DNA of 18,449 nt from CAYRSA01 sp964494845 (GTDB lineage Bacteria > Patescibacteriota > Saccharimonadia > Saccharimonadales > JAGQNJ01), in NCBI GenBank assembly GCA_964494845.1, contig CAZBSC010000015.1, positions 1 through 18,449 on the forward strand, read 5' to 3'. The notes below the pieces were generated by a model that was not told the DNA's origin, ran no database searches, and was given only the letters and a program-made list of their open reading frames with translations. Of this stretch, positions 5,959 through 12,306 are shown piece by piece; the first letter of the stretch is position 1; each line of letters begins with the position of its first letter. The translations under genes were made by a program, and so were the position numbers.

Positions 5959-7443
5959 CTAGGCTGCACTTTGTTCGAGGACTTTTTTCCTTGGTAGCCT
6001 GAACTCTAAAACGGTAGCATCCGCTTGTTCGCGTGTCTCAATCTTGCCTTCGTTTAATGTCTTCCCGCTACAAATATCTACCGTATAGTTGCATTTCGGA
6101 CATTGCCAACACTCTTTTTTCACGACCTGTTTTTTAGGTACAGACTCCTTGCACTTGATGCAGCGAATTTTGCCGTCAAGAGATATGCTCTCTGACCCCG
6201 AACTACCACTTTCGCCTGATTCCCTGTTGCTAGCTTCTGCTAACTCTTTTTCCATAGATGATGGGCACGAGGATGAAACAGCCGTACGTTGAGCATTTTG
6301 ACGAGCCTGTTCAGCTAAATCATGATTTCCGTTTTGGATATGTAAACGAGCGTTCTCTATATGTCTGGCAGCAACTTCACCAAAAACCTTTGGGTTTATG
6401 GTAGTATCTTCCATTGCCTTTTCAACCATATTTTCTTGAGACAGTTCGTGCAAGCGTTTTACGGCCTGAATTGGTGTTTGGATAGTATCAACCTCATTTA
6501 TTAGCTGGTCTGTTATTTTGTCTACTAATGGTTGTAGGTCCGCTTCGCGTTGATGGCAAAGCTCTAAATACTTCAAGTAGTCTTGTCGCTCTTTAGCCTC
6601 GCCAAAGAACGTGCCGCCTGCATGGCTGTCATAAAGTTTCACCAGATCAATAACTCCATTTGGCATAAGACTTTTATGAATTAGTATTGGCGTATCGATT
6701 ATTTCTGCGGCTGATTTATCACGAAAATCTACGCCCAAATCTGCGCCCATGGCTTCGACGGTATTTTTGTCATGCTGTTCGCCCCCCGGGCTAGCAACAC
6801 CGGCAACAAATGCTGACTCCATGGTTAGGCCGCCTGATTCTAATGTCGTGGATTGTATCGAGCAAGACATAGTATCCACAAAAAATCCTGCATCTGCTAG
6901 CTCTTGATCAGACATATTATCAGCGCAGCGTGATATTACAACAAAGCAATAATCCTCTAATGCGCCTTGAGCCAGCAAGTCTTTAATCCTGAATCCATTA
7001 CGCGTCTCAGCTTCTGCACGCTCTTTAATCTGCCACGATTCTGAAGCGTGCCTCAGTGCCATTTCATAAACACTTTTCAGCTTTTGACCATGCTGCAATA
7101 ACTCGCCGTCTTTCCCGACCTCAATACCCACCTTCATGACGTGTCCAGCCTTTATGGTGCGCTCGACCATATCGGTGAGTATGTCGGTCATAATCATGTT
7201 TCTTGCAGAACTATCGCCCCAAGCGGCCCAGTGAATTGCATCTCTCAGATTTTCTGATTCAACAGGCTCATTGCTAACCTCGGGCGACTTCAAAATTTCT
7301 GCCCCAGAAAGCGCACTGGAGCCAACAGAATGCATAAACCTCTCAGCTTGTTTCGTGGACCATAAATCTGTTTGCATTTCGGGTACGACAAAAACTTGTT
7401 GAATTGCTTCTGATGATTGAATTATTTCTGCTGTTTGTGGCAT
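5959..7443 (-). CDS. Unrecognised 494-residue protein with C-terminal zinc ribbon, behind a cobalamin-type riboswitch
   Basis: I do not recognise this family. No signal peptide or membrane helix is visible, so it is probably cytosolic. Residues 1-65 are low in structure. Residues 66-385 look like a mixed helical domain with conserved-looking stretches HWAAWGD (71-77), YCFVVISRCAD (165-175), GFFVDTMSCSIQSTT (186-200) and GTFFGEAKERQDYLKYLE (277-294). A Ser/Gly/Glu linker (390-421) leads to a zinc ribbon: CIKC at 428-431 and CPKC at 448-451. It starts with ATG at 7443, directly after the T-run of an intrinsic terminator; no ordinary Shine-Dalgarno sequence, only GCAGG in the terminator stem 9 bases upstream. 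The riboswitch predicts repression when cobalamin is available. Downstream are a second, smaller zinc-ribbon gene and nadD. Its antisense ORFs show no family features. Confidence 0.75.
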   Translation of the reverse strand: MPQTAEIIQSSEAIQQVFVVPEMQTDLWSTKQAERFMHSVGSSALSGAEILKSPEVSNEPVESENLRDAIHWAAWGDSSARNMIMTDILTDMVERTIKAGHVMKVGIEVGKDGELLQHGQKLKSVYEMALRHASESWQIKERAEAETRNGFRIKDLLAQGALEDYCFVVISRCADNMSDQELADAGFFVDTMSCSIQSTTLESGGLTMESAFVAGVASPGGEQHDKNTVEAMGADLGVDFRDKSAAEIIDTPILIHKSLMPNGVIDLVKLYDSHAGGTFFGEAKERQDYLKYLELCHQREADLQPLVDKITDQLINEVDTIQTPIQAVKRLHELSQENMVEKAMEDTTINPKVFGEVAARHIENARLHIQNGNHDLAEQARQNAQRTAVSSSCPSSMEKELAEASNRESGESGSSGSESISLDGKIRCIKCKESVPKKQVVKKECWQCPKCNYTVDICSGKTLNEGKIETREQADATVLEFRLPRKKVLEQSAA

Positions 7444-7476
7444 AAAGAAAAACCTGCTCGGGTGCTCCGGCAGGTT
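7444..7476 (-). terminator. Intrinsic terminator of the riboswitch expression platform
   Basis: Minus strand: AACCTGC (7476-7470) pairs with GCAGGTT (7457-7451), extended inward by CGG/CCG, then TTTTTCTTT immediately followed by the ATG of the 494-residue gene. A strong hairpin with a T-tract in the 5' leader indicates attenuation rather than ending an upstream operon. The 5' arm CCTGC could instead pair with an upstream GCAGG (7492-7496), giving an alternative antiterminator. Confidence 0.75.
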
Positions 7477-7477
7477 G

Positions 7478-7606
7478 TTTATTTGTTGCGCTCCTGCTCG
7501 GGAGACTTTTATTAGCTAGATCGGACTTTAACCCTTCGACAAACTCAGGGTAAACCGTTGCGGCACAGTATAGGAATCTCACCTATTTCCAGCTTTTGAT
7601 TGTTAA
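7478..7606 (-). promoter_or_regulatory. Cobalamin-class riboswitch
   Basis: Read on the minus strand, 7590-7551 contains the hallmark core: GGAAATAGGTGAGATTCC, then TATACTGTGCCGCAACGGT. It folds as expected. P4 is ATAGG/CCTAT around TGAGATT. P5 is ACTG/CGGT around the conserved loop TGCCGCAA. A variable hairpin ACCCT/AGGGT (7551-7531) lies at the P6 position. Then come the J6/3-like AAAGTCCGAT (7529-7520) and the 3' side of P3 (AGCT, 7517-7514, with AGCT at 7594-7591). A P13-like hairpin CTCC-CGAGCA-GGAG (7504-7491) precedes the terminator; in this class its loop docks with L5. Cobalamin binding should favour P13 and the terminator, lowering transcription. The aptamer subclass (adenosyl- versus methyl- or hydroxocobalamin) cannot be told. 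The 5' boundary is approximate. Confidence 0.8.
7531..7551. repeat. Dispersed palindromic repeat (CCCTGAGTTTGTCGAAGGG type)
   Basis: On the minus strand it reads ACCCTGAGTTTGTCGAAGGG followed by T, a member of the short palindromic repeat common between bacterial genes (often CCTGAGCTTGTCGAAGG), which gives spurious PEFVEG-like peptides when translated. Here it occupies the variable P6-region hairpin of the riboswitch. Confidence 0.7.
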
Positions 7607-7660
7607 ACTAACTTTAGCTTATCACACTACGCTTACGCTATATGTAGTATTTTTGTATGA

Positions 7661-8467
7661 TTAGATTACGCTAAATAGCAAAACCACAACTCCGAGCACA
7701 ATACGGTAATAGCCAAAAATATCTAAGGTGTGTTTGGACAGAAACCTCAGCATAAACTTTATTGCAAATAGCCCGCTCAAAAAAGCAGCCAGGATTCCAG
7801 ATAAAAAAATACCCTTCTCACCATTTATATTACTTATTGCTGATCCGCTTAATAAAGTGTCTAGTATTGCCCCGAACATAATTGGGATACCCAGCAAAAA
7901 AGAAAATCGCGTTGCATCTACTCTGTCAATGTTGGTCAATAATCCAGTTGTGATTGTGGCGCCCGAACGTGAAACTCCAGGAATAATTGCAAAAGCTTGG
8001 GCCAAGCCAACTGCCAGTGATTGCTTAATAGATACATCTGCTAATTTGGTCTTCGCTTTAGCTTTCTTTGCATACCACTCGACTATTAGCATGATGCACC
8101 CTGCCACAATGAGACTAGTGGCTACAAGCCTGGACGAGCGAAAAGCTGACTCGGCGGTGCTTTTTAGTAAAAATCCGAAAATTGCAGCAGGGATCGTAGC
8201 TAGAACTAAAAGCCACGCTAGGCGAAAAAGTTTGGCTTGTTTATTAAAGATTGCTCTAGCAAGCTCTAATACTTCTCGGTGGAAATATAACAATAGAGCG
8301 CTCAACGTTCCGATATTGAGTGCCATATCAAATATAAAGCCGGCTTGGGGAGATAGACTAACACCAAGGAAATCATGGAATAAAATTAGATGCCCACTAC
8401 TAGATACTGGGATAAACTCTGTTAGACCTTGCACTAGCCCTAATATAATCGCCTGTAGAATACTCAC
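7661..8467 (-). CDS. uppP: Undecaprenyl-diphosphatase
   Basis: Polytopic membrane enzyme that dephosphorylates undecaprenyl pyrophosphate to the monophosphate, recycling the lipid carrier of peptidoglycan and surface polysaccharides; it confers bacitracin tolerance when abundant. Both catalytic motifs are present: GLTEFIPVSSSGHLIL at 14-29 (Glu17 and the Ser-rich loop) and PGVSRSGATI at 163-172 (with the essential Arg). At 268 residues the length is normal, with about eight hydrophobic segments. The start is GTG at 8467, only 5 bases after the stop of the LexA-like gene, so translation is probably coupled. It is the last gene of the minus-strand surface-glycan operon. The cobalamin riboswitch begins about 55 bases beyond its stop, with no convincing terminator between. 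Confidence 0.95.
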   Translation of the reverse strand: MSILQAIILGLVQGLTEFIPVSSSGHLILFHDFLGVSLSPQAGFIFDMALNIGTLSALLLYFHREVLELARAIFNKQAKLFRLAWLLVLATIPAAIFGFLLKSTAESAFRSSRLVATSLIVAGCIMLIVEWYAKKAKAKTKLADVSIKQSLAVGLAQAFAIIPGVSRSGATITTGLLTNIDRVDATRFSFLLGIPIMFGAILDTLLSGSAISNINGEKGIFLSGILAAFLSGLFAIKFMLRFLSKHTLDIFGYYRIVLGVVVLLFSVI

Positions 8468-8472
8468 TTAGA

Positions 8473-8931
8473 TTATTTTACTCTCTTTTTTAGTTCTGAC
8501 AGCCTGGGCATAAAACTCTGGGCTGCTCCATCAAGGCCCAACACTTTCAAAGCTCCGATTAGCACATAGAGCCCGTCTAGTTCATGGGCTTCAATAGTGC
8601 CGTTTTGTTCTGTTTTAGAAAAAAAGTAGTCAATTTTTTTCACTAACCACTTTTCTTCTTTTTCGCTTACATTGCTGATTTGCAAACTTGGCTTTTCAAC
8701 TTGCTTAACAACCTCTAGAGACCTGGCTGACTTGTCGCGTTTTTCTAGATGACCTCTTTTTATCAAATTATTAACGTGCAAGGCTACTGTTGCCACAGAA
8801 TTATAATTACAACCTTGCATTATCTCTCTGTAGCTAGGACTATAGCCATGCTCAACTATAAATTTTTCAATAAATACTAGTGTTTCCTGCTGTTTCTTGG
8901 TGGGTCGAATTGATTTGCCATTTGGCTCCAT
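8473..8931 (-). CDS. LexA-type winged-helix DNA-binding protein lacking the S24 protease domain
   Basis: Predicted transcriptional regulator. Residues 9-75 match the LexA N-terminal DNA-binding domain: PTKKQQETLVFIEKFIVEHG, YSPSYREIMQGCNYNSVATV, then HVNNLIKRGHLEKRDKSARSLEV. A full LexA (about 200 residues) continues with a cleavage site and a Ser/Lys peptidase. Here the remaining ~75 residues are a helical segment (EKEEKWLVKKIDYFF ... GALKVLGLDGAAQSFMPRLS) with no such motif, so it should not self-cleave and is unlikely to be the SOS repressor. I chose the ATG at 8931, which shares one base with the GtrA stop (TGATG) and has AGGA 7 bases upstream. A GTG at 8934 would add one residue. Lying between gtrA and uppP, it may regulate surface-glycan genes; this is inference. 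Confidence 0.75.
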   Translation of the reverse strand: MEPNGKSIRPTKKQQETLVFIEKFIVEHGYSPSYREIMQGCNYNSVATVALHVNNLIKRGHLEKRDKSARSLEVVKQVEKPSLQISNVSEKEEKWLVKKIDYFFSKTEQNGTIEAHELDGLYVLIGALKVLGLDGAAQSFMPRLSELKKRVK

Positions 8932-9368
8932 CACGCCATCCTAACTTTTCTACCCGGAGCAAAAACCCAGTATTTATACCAACCGTAGTTCCATGCATAG
9001 AAGAAGGCAGCAGATACAAATTGGCCGATATAGGGCGACACGCCAAAGTAATCTTTGAGAAAGCGAATAATTAGATAATCAACAACAAAATTGACCAAAG
9101 TCAGAACAAAGTAGCGTTCAGTCACTACTGTCAATCTCTTGTGTTTACCGCTCGACCTGAATACCCACGTGCGCTCGAGAATAAAGTTAACGCTAATTCC
9201 TACAAGATTTGCGGTAAGTTTTGCCCACCATAACGACATTCCAAATACTTGGTCACAAAGTGCGAATGTAAGATAACCAGACCAAAACCAGGCTCCGCCA
9301 GTGACAGAATAAGCGATAATTCGTGTAATTTCGCTATGAAGCTTTTTGGTTTTTTGCTTGGTTTCCAT
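8931..9368 (-). CDS. GtrA-family membrane protein
   Basis: Small integral membrane protein (145 residues) of the GtrA/DPMS-flippase family; members are thought to flip polyprenyl-linked monosaccharides such as undecaprenyl-phosphate-glucose across the membrane for polysaccharide modification. Four hydrophobic segments are visible (about 16-34, 47-63, 83-103, 112-132). The family signature is VNFILERTWVFRSSGK (60-75), with a second WNYGWYKYWVF near the C-terminus. The ATG at 9368 lies 35 bases inside the end of the O-antigen-ligase-like gene; no Shine-Dalgarno sequence is visible, but no later in-frame ATG precedes the first helix. Such overlap suggests coupled translation. No GtrB glycosyltransferase sits beside it. 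Confidence 0.88.
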   Translation of the reverse strand: METKQKTKKLHSEITRIIAYSVTGGAWFWSGYLTFALCDQVFGMSLWWAKLTANLVGISVNFILERTWVFRSSGKHKRLTVVTERYFVLTLVNFVVDYLIIRFLKDYFGVSPYIGQFVSAAFFYAWNYGWYKYWVFAPGRKVRMA

Positions 9369-10689
9369 GGCGGTTATTCTTTATTGTAACAGATTGGGCA
9401 ACCGCTATACCGGCCAACCCCCACCATAGTAAAGATATTGTATCGTCCATCCAGGCGTGAGATACAAAGTTTATAAAAACCAATCCAGCCAAACTAGCCA
9501 GCAGTACTCTAGCCAAGTCCTGGTCGCGTTTTTTGTACAAGTCTTTACCTACTAAAATAATGATAAAGATAAATATAACTAAGCCAAAAACACCTGTTTC
9601 TTGGGCAACTTGAATATAATAATTTTCTGCAATTTTGGGGTTTGCCCCGCGTGCAGATGCAGGGCCTGCACTACCGAGGCCCTGGCCAAGAGGGTGATTC
9701 AACACATCTCGGGCACCTTTGGCGATTGCGTTAGTTCGCGCAGCGTTACTGCTCTGTACGGACTGAGAGGTTTCATCGGTGTGGAAAAACGTATTTTGAA
9801 TATAATCGTTATTCCTGAAAGCAAAAACGGTCATAGATACAACCAAAACGATGCTGCAAGCAAATAGCAGAATATTCCTGGCCACTTTTTTTGATTTTAT
9901 CGTTAATAAAACCCAAACAAACAGACTGATTAACGCACCGACCCATGCACTTCTAGAAAATGTGTTGAACAAAACATACACAGCCCCGAAACCAACCAAG
10001 CCAATTATTAACCTCTTGCGTTTAATGCCGTACCAATAGTCGACTAGAAAAGTTATAACAAAAACCAGATAGGCTCCAAGTGGGTTGGGGCCACGTAAAA
10101 ATGATTGAATGCGCACGTAGTCTGACTTCGAATCTATATTTTGGAATGCCGGCACTGTCTGACCGCTATATCCGAAGTGGCTTAGAAAATTTTTGTCTAG
10201 AACAGTCTGCTGTAAAACACCGAACAAAACAACGATAGTGGCCGGTGTTAAAACTGCATGCGCCCAATAACGTTTCAATAAAGAACTTTTACTAGCTATA
10301 GCCCAGACGACTACAAAAAATAAAAAATAGCGAAGGCCAGCAAGGGCTCCGAATATTAATGGCTCTATAACTAAAACCCCTGAATAATAACCATAAAGCG
10401 TACGAAGAAGCGCCAATAGTGCGTATAGGCATATCAGTAAAAATAATCCAGACCCGAACAATTTCTTTCGTAATTTACCGTGCTGCAACAATAAAGCAAC
10501 GCATCCGACCGACAGACCAAAAATAATTATCTCTTTCCAAATACGAAAAATGTCAATATGACCAAAAGTGCTTCCAGCCCAGGTAGTAAAAAACGCGTGA
10601 AACGGCAATAACACAAAAATACCTAGACAAATATAGGCCATGTAATCGGCTGGGCTTCTGTGGTTTTTGGTTGCTAGTTTGATGCTCAT
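9334..10689 (-). CDS. O-antigen ligase / Wzy-like polysaccharide polymerase family protein
   Basis: Polytopic membrane protein of the Wzy_C/WaaL superfamily, which transfers or polymerises undecaprenyl-linked glycans on the outer face of the membrane. Counting from the longer start at 10701 (455 residues), about ten hydrophobic segments are seen. Typical signatures: RGPNPLGAYL (203-212), TFSRSAWVGALIS (247-259), then an extracytoplasmic loop with HPLGQGLGSAG (336-346) and AENYYIQVAQETGVFGL (358-374). I prefer the ATG at 10689 (451 residues, MSIKLATKN), because a TATGAT -10-like hexamer occupies 10702-10697, exactly 7 bases upstream, and would overlap the upstream ATG. Ligase and polymerase cannot be separated from sequence alone. 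First gene of the minus-strand operon with gtrA, the LexA-like gene and uppP. Confidence 0.85.
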   Translation of the reverse strand: MSIKLATKNHRSPADYMAYICLGIFVLLPFHAFFTTWAGSTFGHIDIFRIWKEIIIFGLSVGCVALLLQHGKLRKKLFGSGLFLLICLYALLALLRTLYGYYSGVLVIEPLIFGALAGLRYFLFFVVVWAIASKSSLLKRYWAHAVLTPATIVVLFGVLQQTVLDKNFLSHFGYSGQTVPAFQNIDSKSDYVRIQSFLRGPNPLGAYLVFVITFLVDYWYGIKRKRLIIGLVGFGAVYVLFNTFSRSAWVGALISLFVWVLLTIKSKKVARNILLFACSIVLVVSMTVFAFRNNDYIQNTFFHTDETSQSVQSSNAARTNAIAKGARDVLNHPLGQGLGSAGPASARGANPKIAENYYIQVAQETGVFGLVIFIFIIILVGKDLYKKRDQDLARVLLASLAGLVFINFVSHAWMDDTISLLWWGLAGIAVAQSVTIKNNRHGNQAKNQKAS

Positions 10690-10712
10690 AGGTGATATCA
10701 TATCTAGTATAT
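10690..10712. promoter_or_regulatory. Very short divergent promoter region
   Basis: Only 23 bases separate the preferred ligase start (10689) from the true start of the sugar-phosphate transferase (ATG 10713). TATGAT on the minus strand (10702-10697) and TATCAT (10696-10701) or TATCTA (10701-10706) on the plus strand are overlapping -10-like elements in a near-palindromic GATATCATATC. No Shine-Dalgarno sequence fits either gene, so both messages may be leaderless. Confidence 0.4.
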
Positions 10713-10766
10713 ATGAAGAATAATGCTTCGTTCCTATATAGCCTGTTCCTTATCGTGTCCGATGCT
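10712..10766. repeat. 55-base contig-end duplication, copy 1 (true start of the transferase gene)
   Basis: Identical over all 55 bases to 10867-10921 across the N run. It encodes MKNNASFLYSLFLIVSDA from ATG 10713. This is what two unmerged contig ends sharing a 55-base overlap look like, so it is an artefact rather than a biological repeat. Confidence 0.95.
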
Positions 10767-10866
10767 NNNNNNNNNNNNNNNNNNNNNNNNNNNNNNNNNN
10801 NNNNNNNNNNNNNNNNNNNNNNNNNNNNNNNNNNNNNNNNNNNNNNNNNNNNNNNNNNNNNNNNNN
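10767..10866. other. Assembly gap (100 N), probably spurious
   Basis: Exactly 100 N between two identical 55-base flanks. Collapsing 10767-10921 gives a continuous gene with its natural upstream region. Confidence 0.95.
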
Positions 10867-10921
10867 TATGAAGAATAATGCTTCGTTCCTATATAGCCTG
10901 TTCCTTATCGTGTCCGATGCT
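10867..10921. repeat. 55-base contig-end duplication, copy 2
   Basis: Second copy of 10712-10766; it begins one base before the annotated ATG at 10868 and continues into the full gene. Confidence 0.95.
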
Positions 10922-12301
10922 CTTGCCCTAATAACCGCTTTTGTTGGCGCATACATATTACGCGTCAGCCTAGACAACAGCCCAATCGTTAACCCCGTAA
11001 CAGCGCGAACCTACCTATCAATACTTATCACTCTTTTGCCTTTTTGGGTTCTCATTTTTGCATTAATTGGACTATACAATCGTTCTATCTACGAAAAACG
11101 GTTTAATGAAATCGGTAGACTGTTTGTTGGAACGGTCGTTGGGACGCTATTTGTTGTTAGCTACGCATATTTTAGCAACGAGCCAATTTTTCCCGCAAAA
11201 CTGGTTCCGATTTACGGTTTTGCATTGACGTTTGCACTACTGGTACTTTTTAGAAATATTGCCAGGCTAATCCGCAGATTACTGTTTGGTTACGGTGTCG
11301 GCATAAGTAACGTGTTGATAGTTGGCGACACGTCGGCAACATTCGAGCTCATTGACTGGCTGGCCACACCTAGGATCTCTGGATATAGAGTTGTTGGGAT
11401 CGTTGGTTCAACCGGAAAAAGATTCCGAAATATAAAACAGTATGCTTCATTCAACAGTGCCGTTAAAGCCATTGGGAAAAATAATATTCATAGCATTATG
11501 CAAACAGAACTATTTGCGGAAACACCCAAAAATGACGAGATTCTGTCGTTCGCACAAAATAACCACGCCGCATATAGATTTATACCTGGTAATTCTGAAC
11601 TATTCGTAGGTAATATTGACGTTGAATTATTCCAATCTTCGATACCTATGATTGCCGTTCATCAAACCGCGTTAATTGGTTGGGGAAGAATTGCCAAGAG
11701 AATTTTTGATTTGTTCGTCTCGGTTATTGCAATTGTAATACTCTCGCCACTTTTGCTACTCATATCTATAACTATATTTATTTTTGACCCAGGACCAATA
11801 TTTTTGCGGCAAAAGCGGGTAACGAGATTTAATAATATATTTAGAATATTCAAGTTCCGGACACATAAGAAAAAGTACAATACTTTGTCACCAGAACAAG
11901 CGTTCGCCAAAATGGGCAAGCCAGAGCTAGCAATTGAATACAGAGAAAATGGTGATCAACTGGAAAATGATCCCCGAATAACACGGATTGGAAAGTTTTT
12001 ACGCAGAACAAGTCTCGACGAACTTCCACAACTTTTTAATGTTTTAAAAGGCGACATCAGCCTGGTGGGCCCACGAGCGCTAGTTCCTGAGGAAATTGAT
12101 ATGGCAGCCCAGAAAAACAATATCGTCAGCGTAAAATCAGGAATAACTGGGTTTGCTCAGATATCGGGTCGTAGCAACATAAGTTATGAAGAACGCAGAA
12201 AATTAGACCTCTACTACGTACAAAACTGGAGCTTCTGGCTTGATATTACGATTTTGTTCAAGACTTTGCGTGTAGTGCTTGGTCGCAGCGGAGCAAGATA
12301 A
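10868..12301 (+). CDS. Polyprenyl-phosphate sugar-1-phosphate transferase (WcaJ/WbaP-like)
   Basis: Membrane enzyme that starts glycan assembly by moving a hexose-1-phosphate from a nucleotide sugar to undecaprenyl phosphate. At 477 residues it has the long polyprenyl-glycosylphosphotransferase layout. Hydrophobic segments span about 8-30, 48-70, 85-102 and 113-128. A Rossmann-like CoA_binding_3 region covers about 145-265 (VLIVGDTSATFELIDWL). A re-entrant helix from KRIFDLFVSVIAIVILSPLL (277-296) leads into the catalytic domain: FKFRTH (328-333), DPRITRIGKFLRRTSLDELP (368-387, with the Asp384-Glu385 pair), GDISLVGPRA (395-404) and SGITGFAQISGRS (424-436). The donor sugar is not predictable. 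The real start and promoter lie at 10713 and upstream, before the spurious gap. First gene of the plus-strand operon; the next gene begins 5 bases after its stop. Confidence 0.92.
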   Translation: MKNNASFLYSLFLIVSDALALITAFVGAYILRVSLDNSPIVNPVTARTYLSILITLLPFWVLIFALIGLYNRSIYEKRFNEIGRLFVGTVVGTLFVVSYAYFSNEPIFPAKLVPIYGFALTFALLVLFRNIARLIRRLLFGYGVGISNVLIVGDTSATFELIDWLATPRISGYRVVGIVGSTGKRFRNIKQYASFNSAVKAIGKNNIHSIMQTELFAETPKNDEILSFAQNNHAAYRFIPGNSELFVGNIDVELFQSSIPMIAVHQTALIGWGRIAKRIFDLFVSVIAIVILSPLLLLISITIFIFDPGPIFLRQKRVTRFNNIFRIFKFRTHKKKYNTLSPEQAFAKMGKPELAIEYRENGDQLENDPRITRIGKFLRRTSLDELPQLFNVLKGDISLVGPRALVPEEIDMAAQKNNIVSVKSGITGFAQISGRSNISYEERRKLDLYYVQNWSFWLDITILFKTLRVVLGRSGAR

Positions 12302-12306
12302 CCAGC

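Noticed and set aside
6612..6629. DSHAGG in the 494-residue protein as a DxHxxG cobalamin-binding motif
   Set aside because: The later SxL and GG elements of the B12-binding domain are missing and the surrounding sequence is not a flavodoxin-like fold pattern; most likely coincidence despite the riboswitch.
7343..7582. A 79-residue minus-strand ORF containing PEFVEG
   Set aside because: It runs through the riboswitch core, terminator and dispersed repeat; the PEFVEG peptide is the usual translation artefact of that repeat.
7626..7654. ACTAC/GTAGT hairpin followed by ATTTTTG on the plus strand, between uppP and the riboswitch
   Set aside because: No plus-strand gene ends there, and on the minus strand (the direction of uppP) there is no T-tract after it.
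7728..8471. A 247-residue plus-strand ORF
   Set aside because: Fully antisense to uppP, whose catalytic motifs are intact; its composition shows no family features.
10750..10977. A 75-residue minus-strand ORF spanning the second N run
   Set aside because: Reads through Ns and is antisense to the duplicated transferase start.
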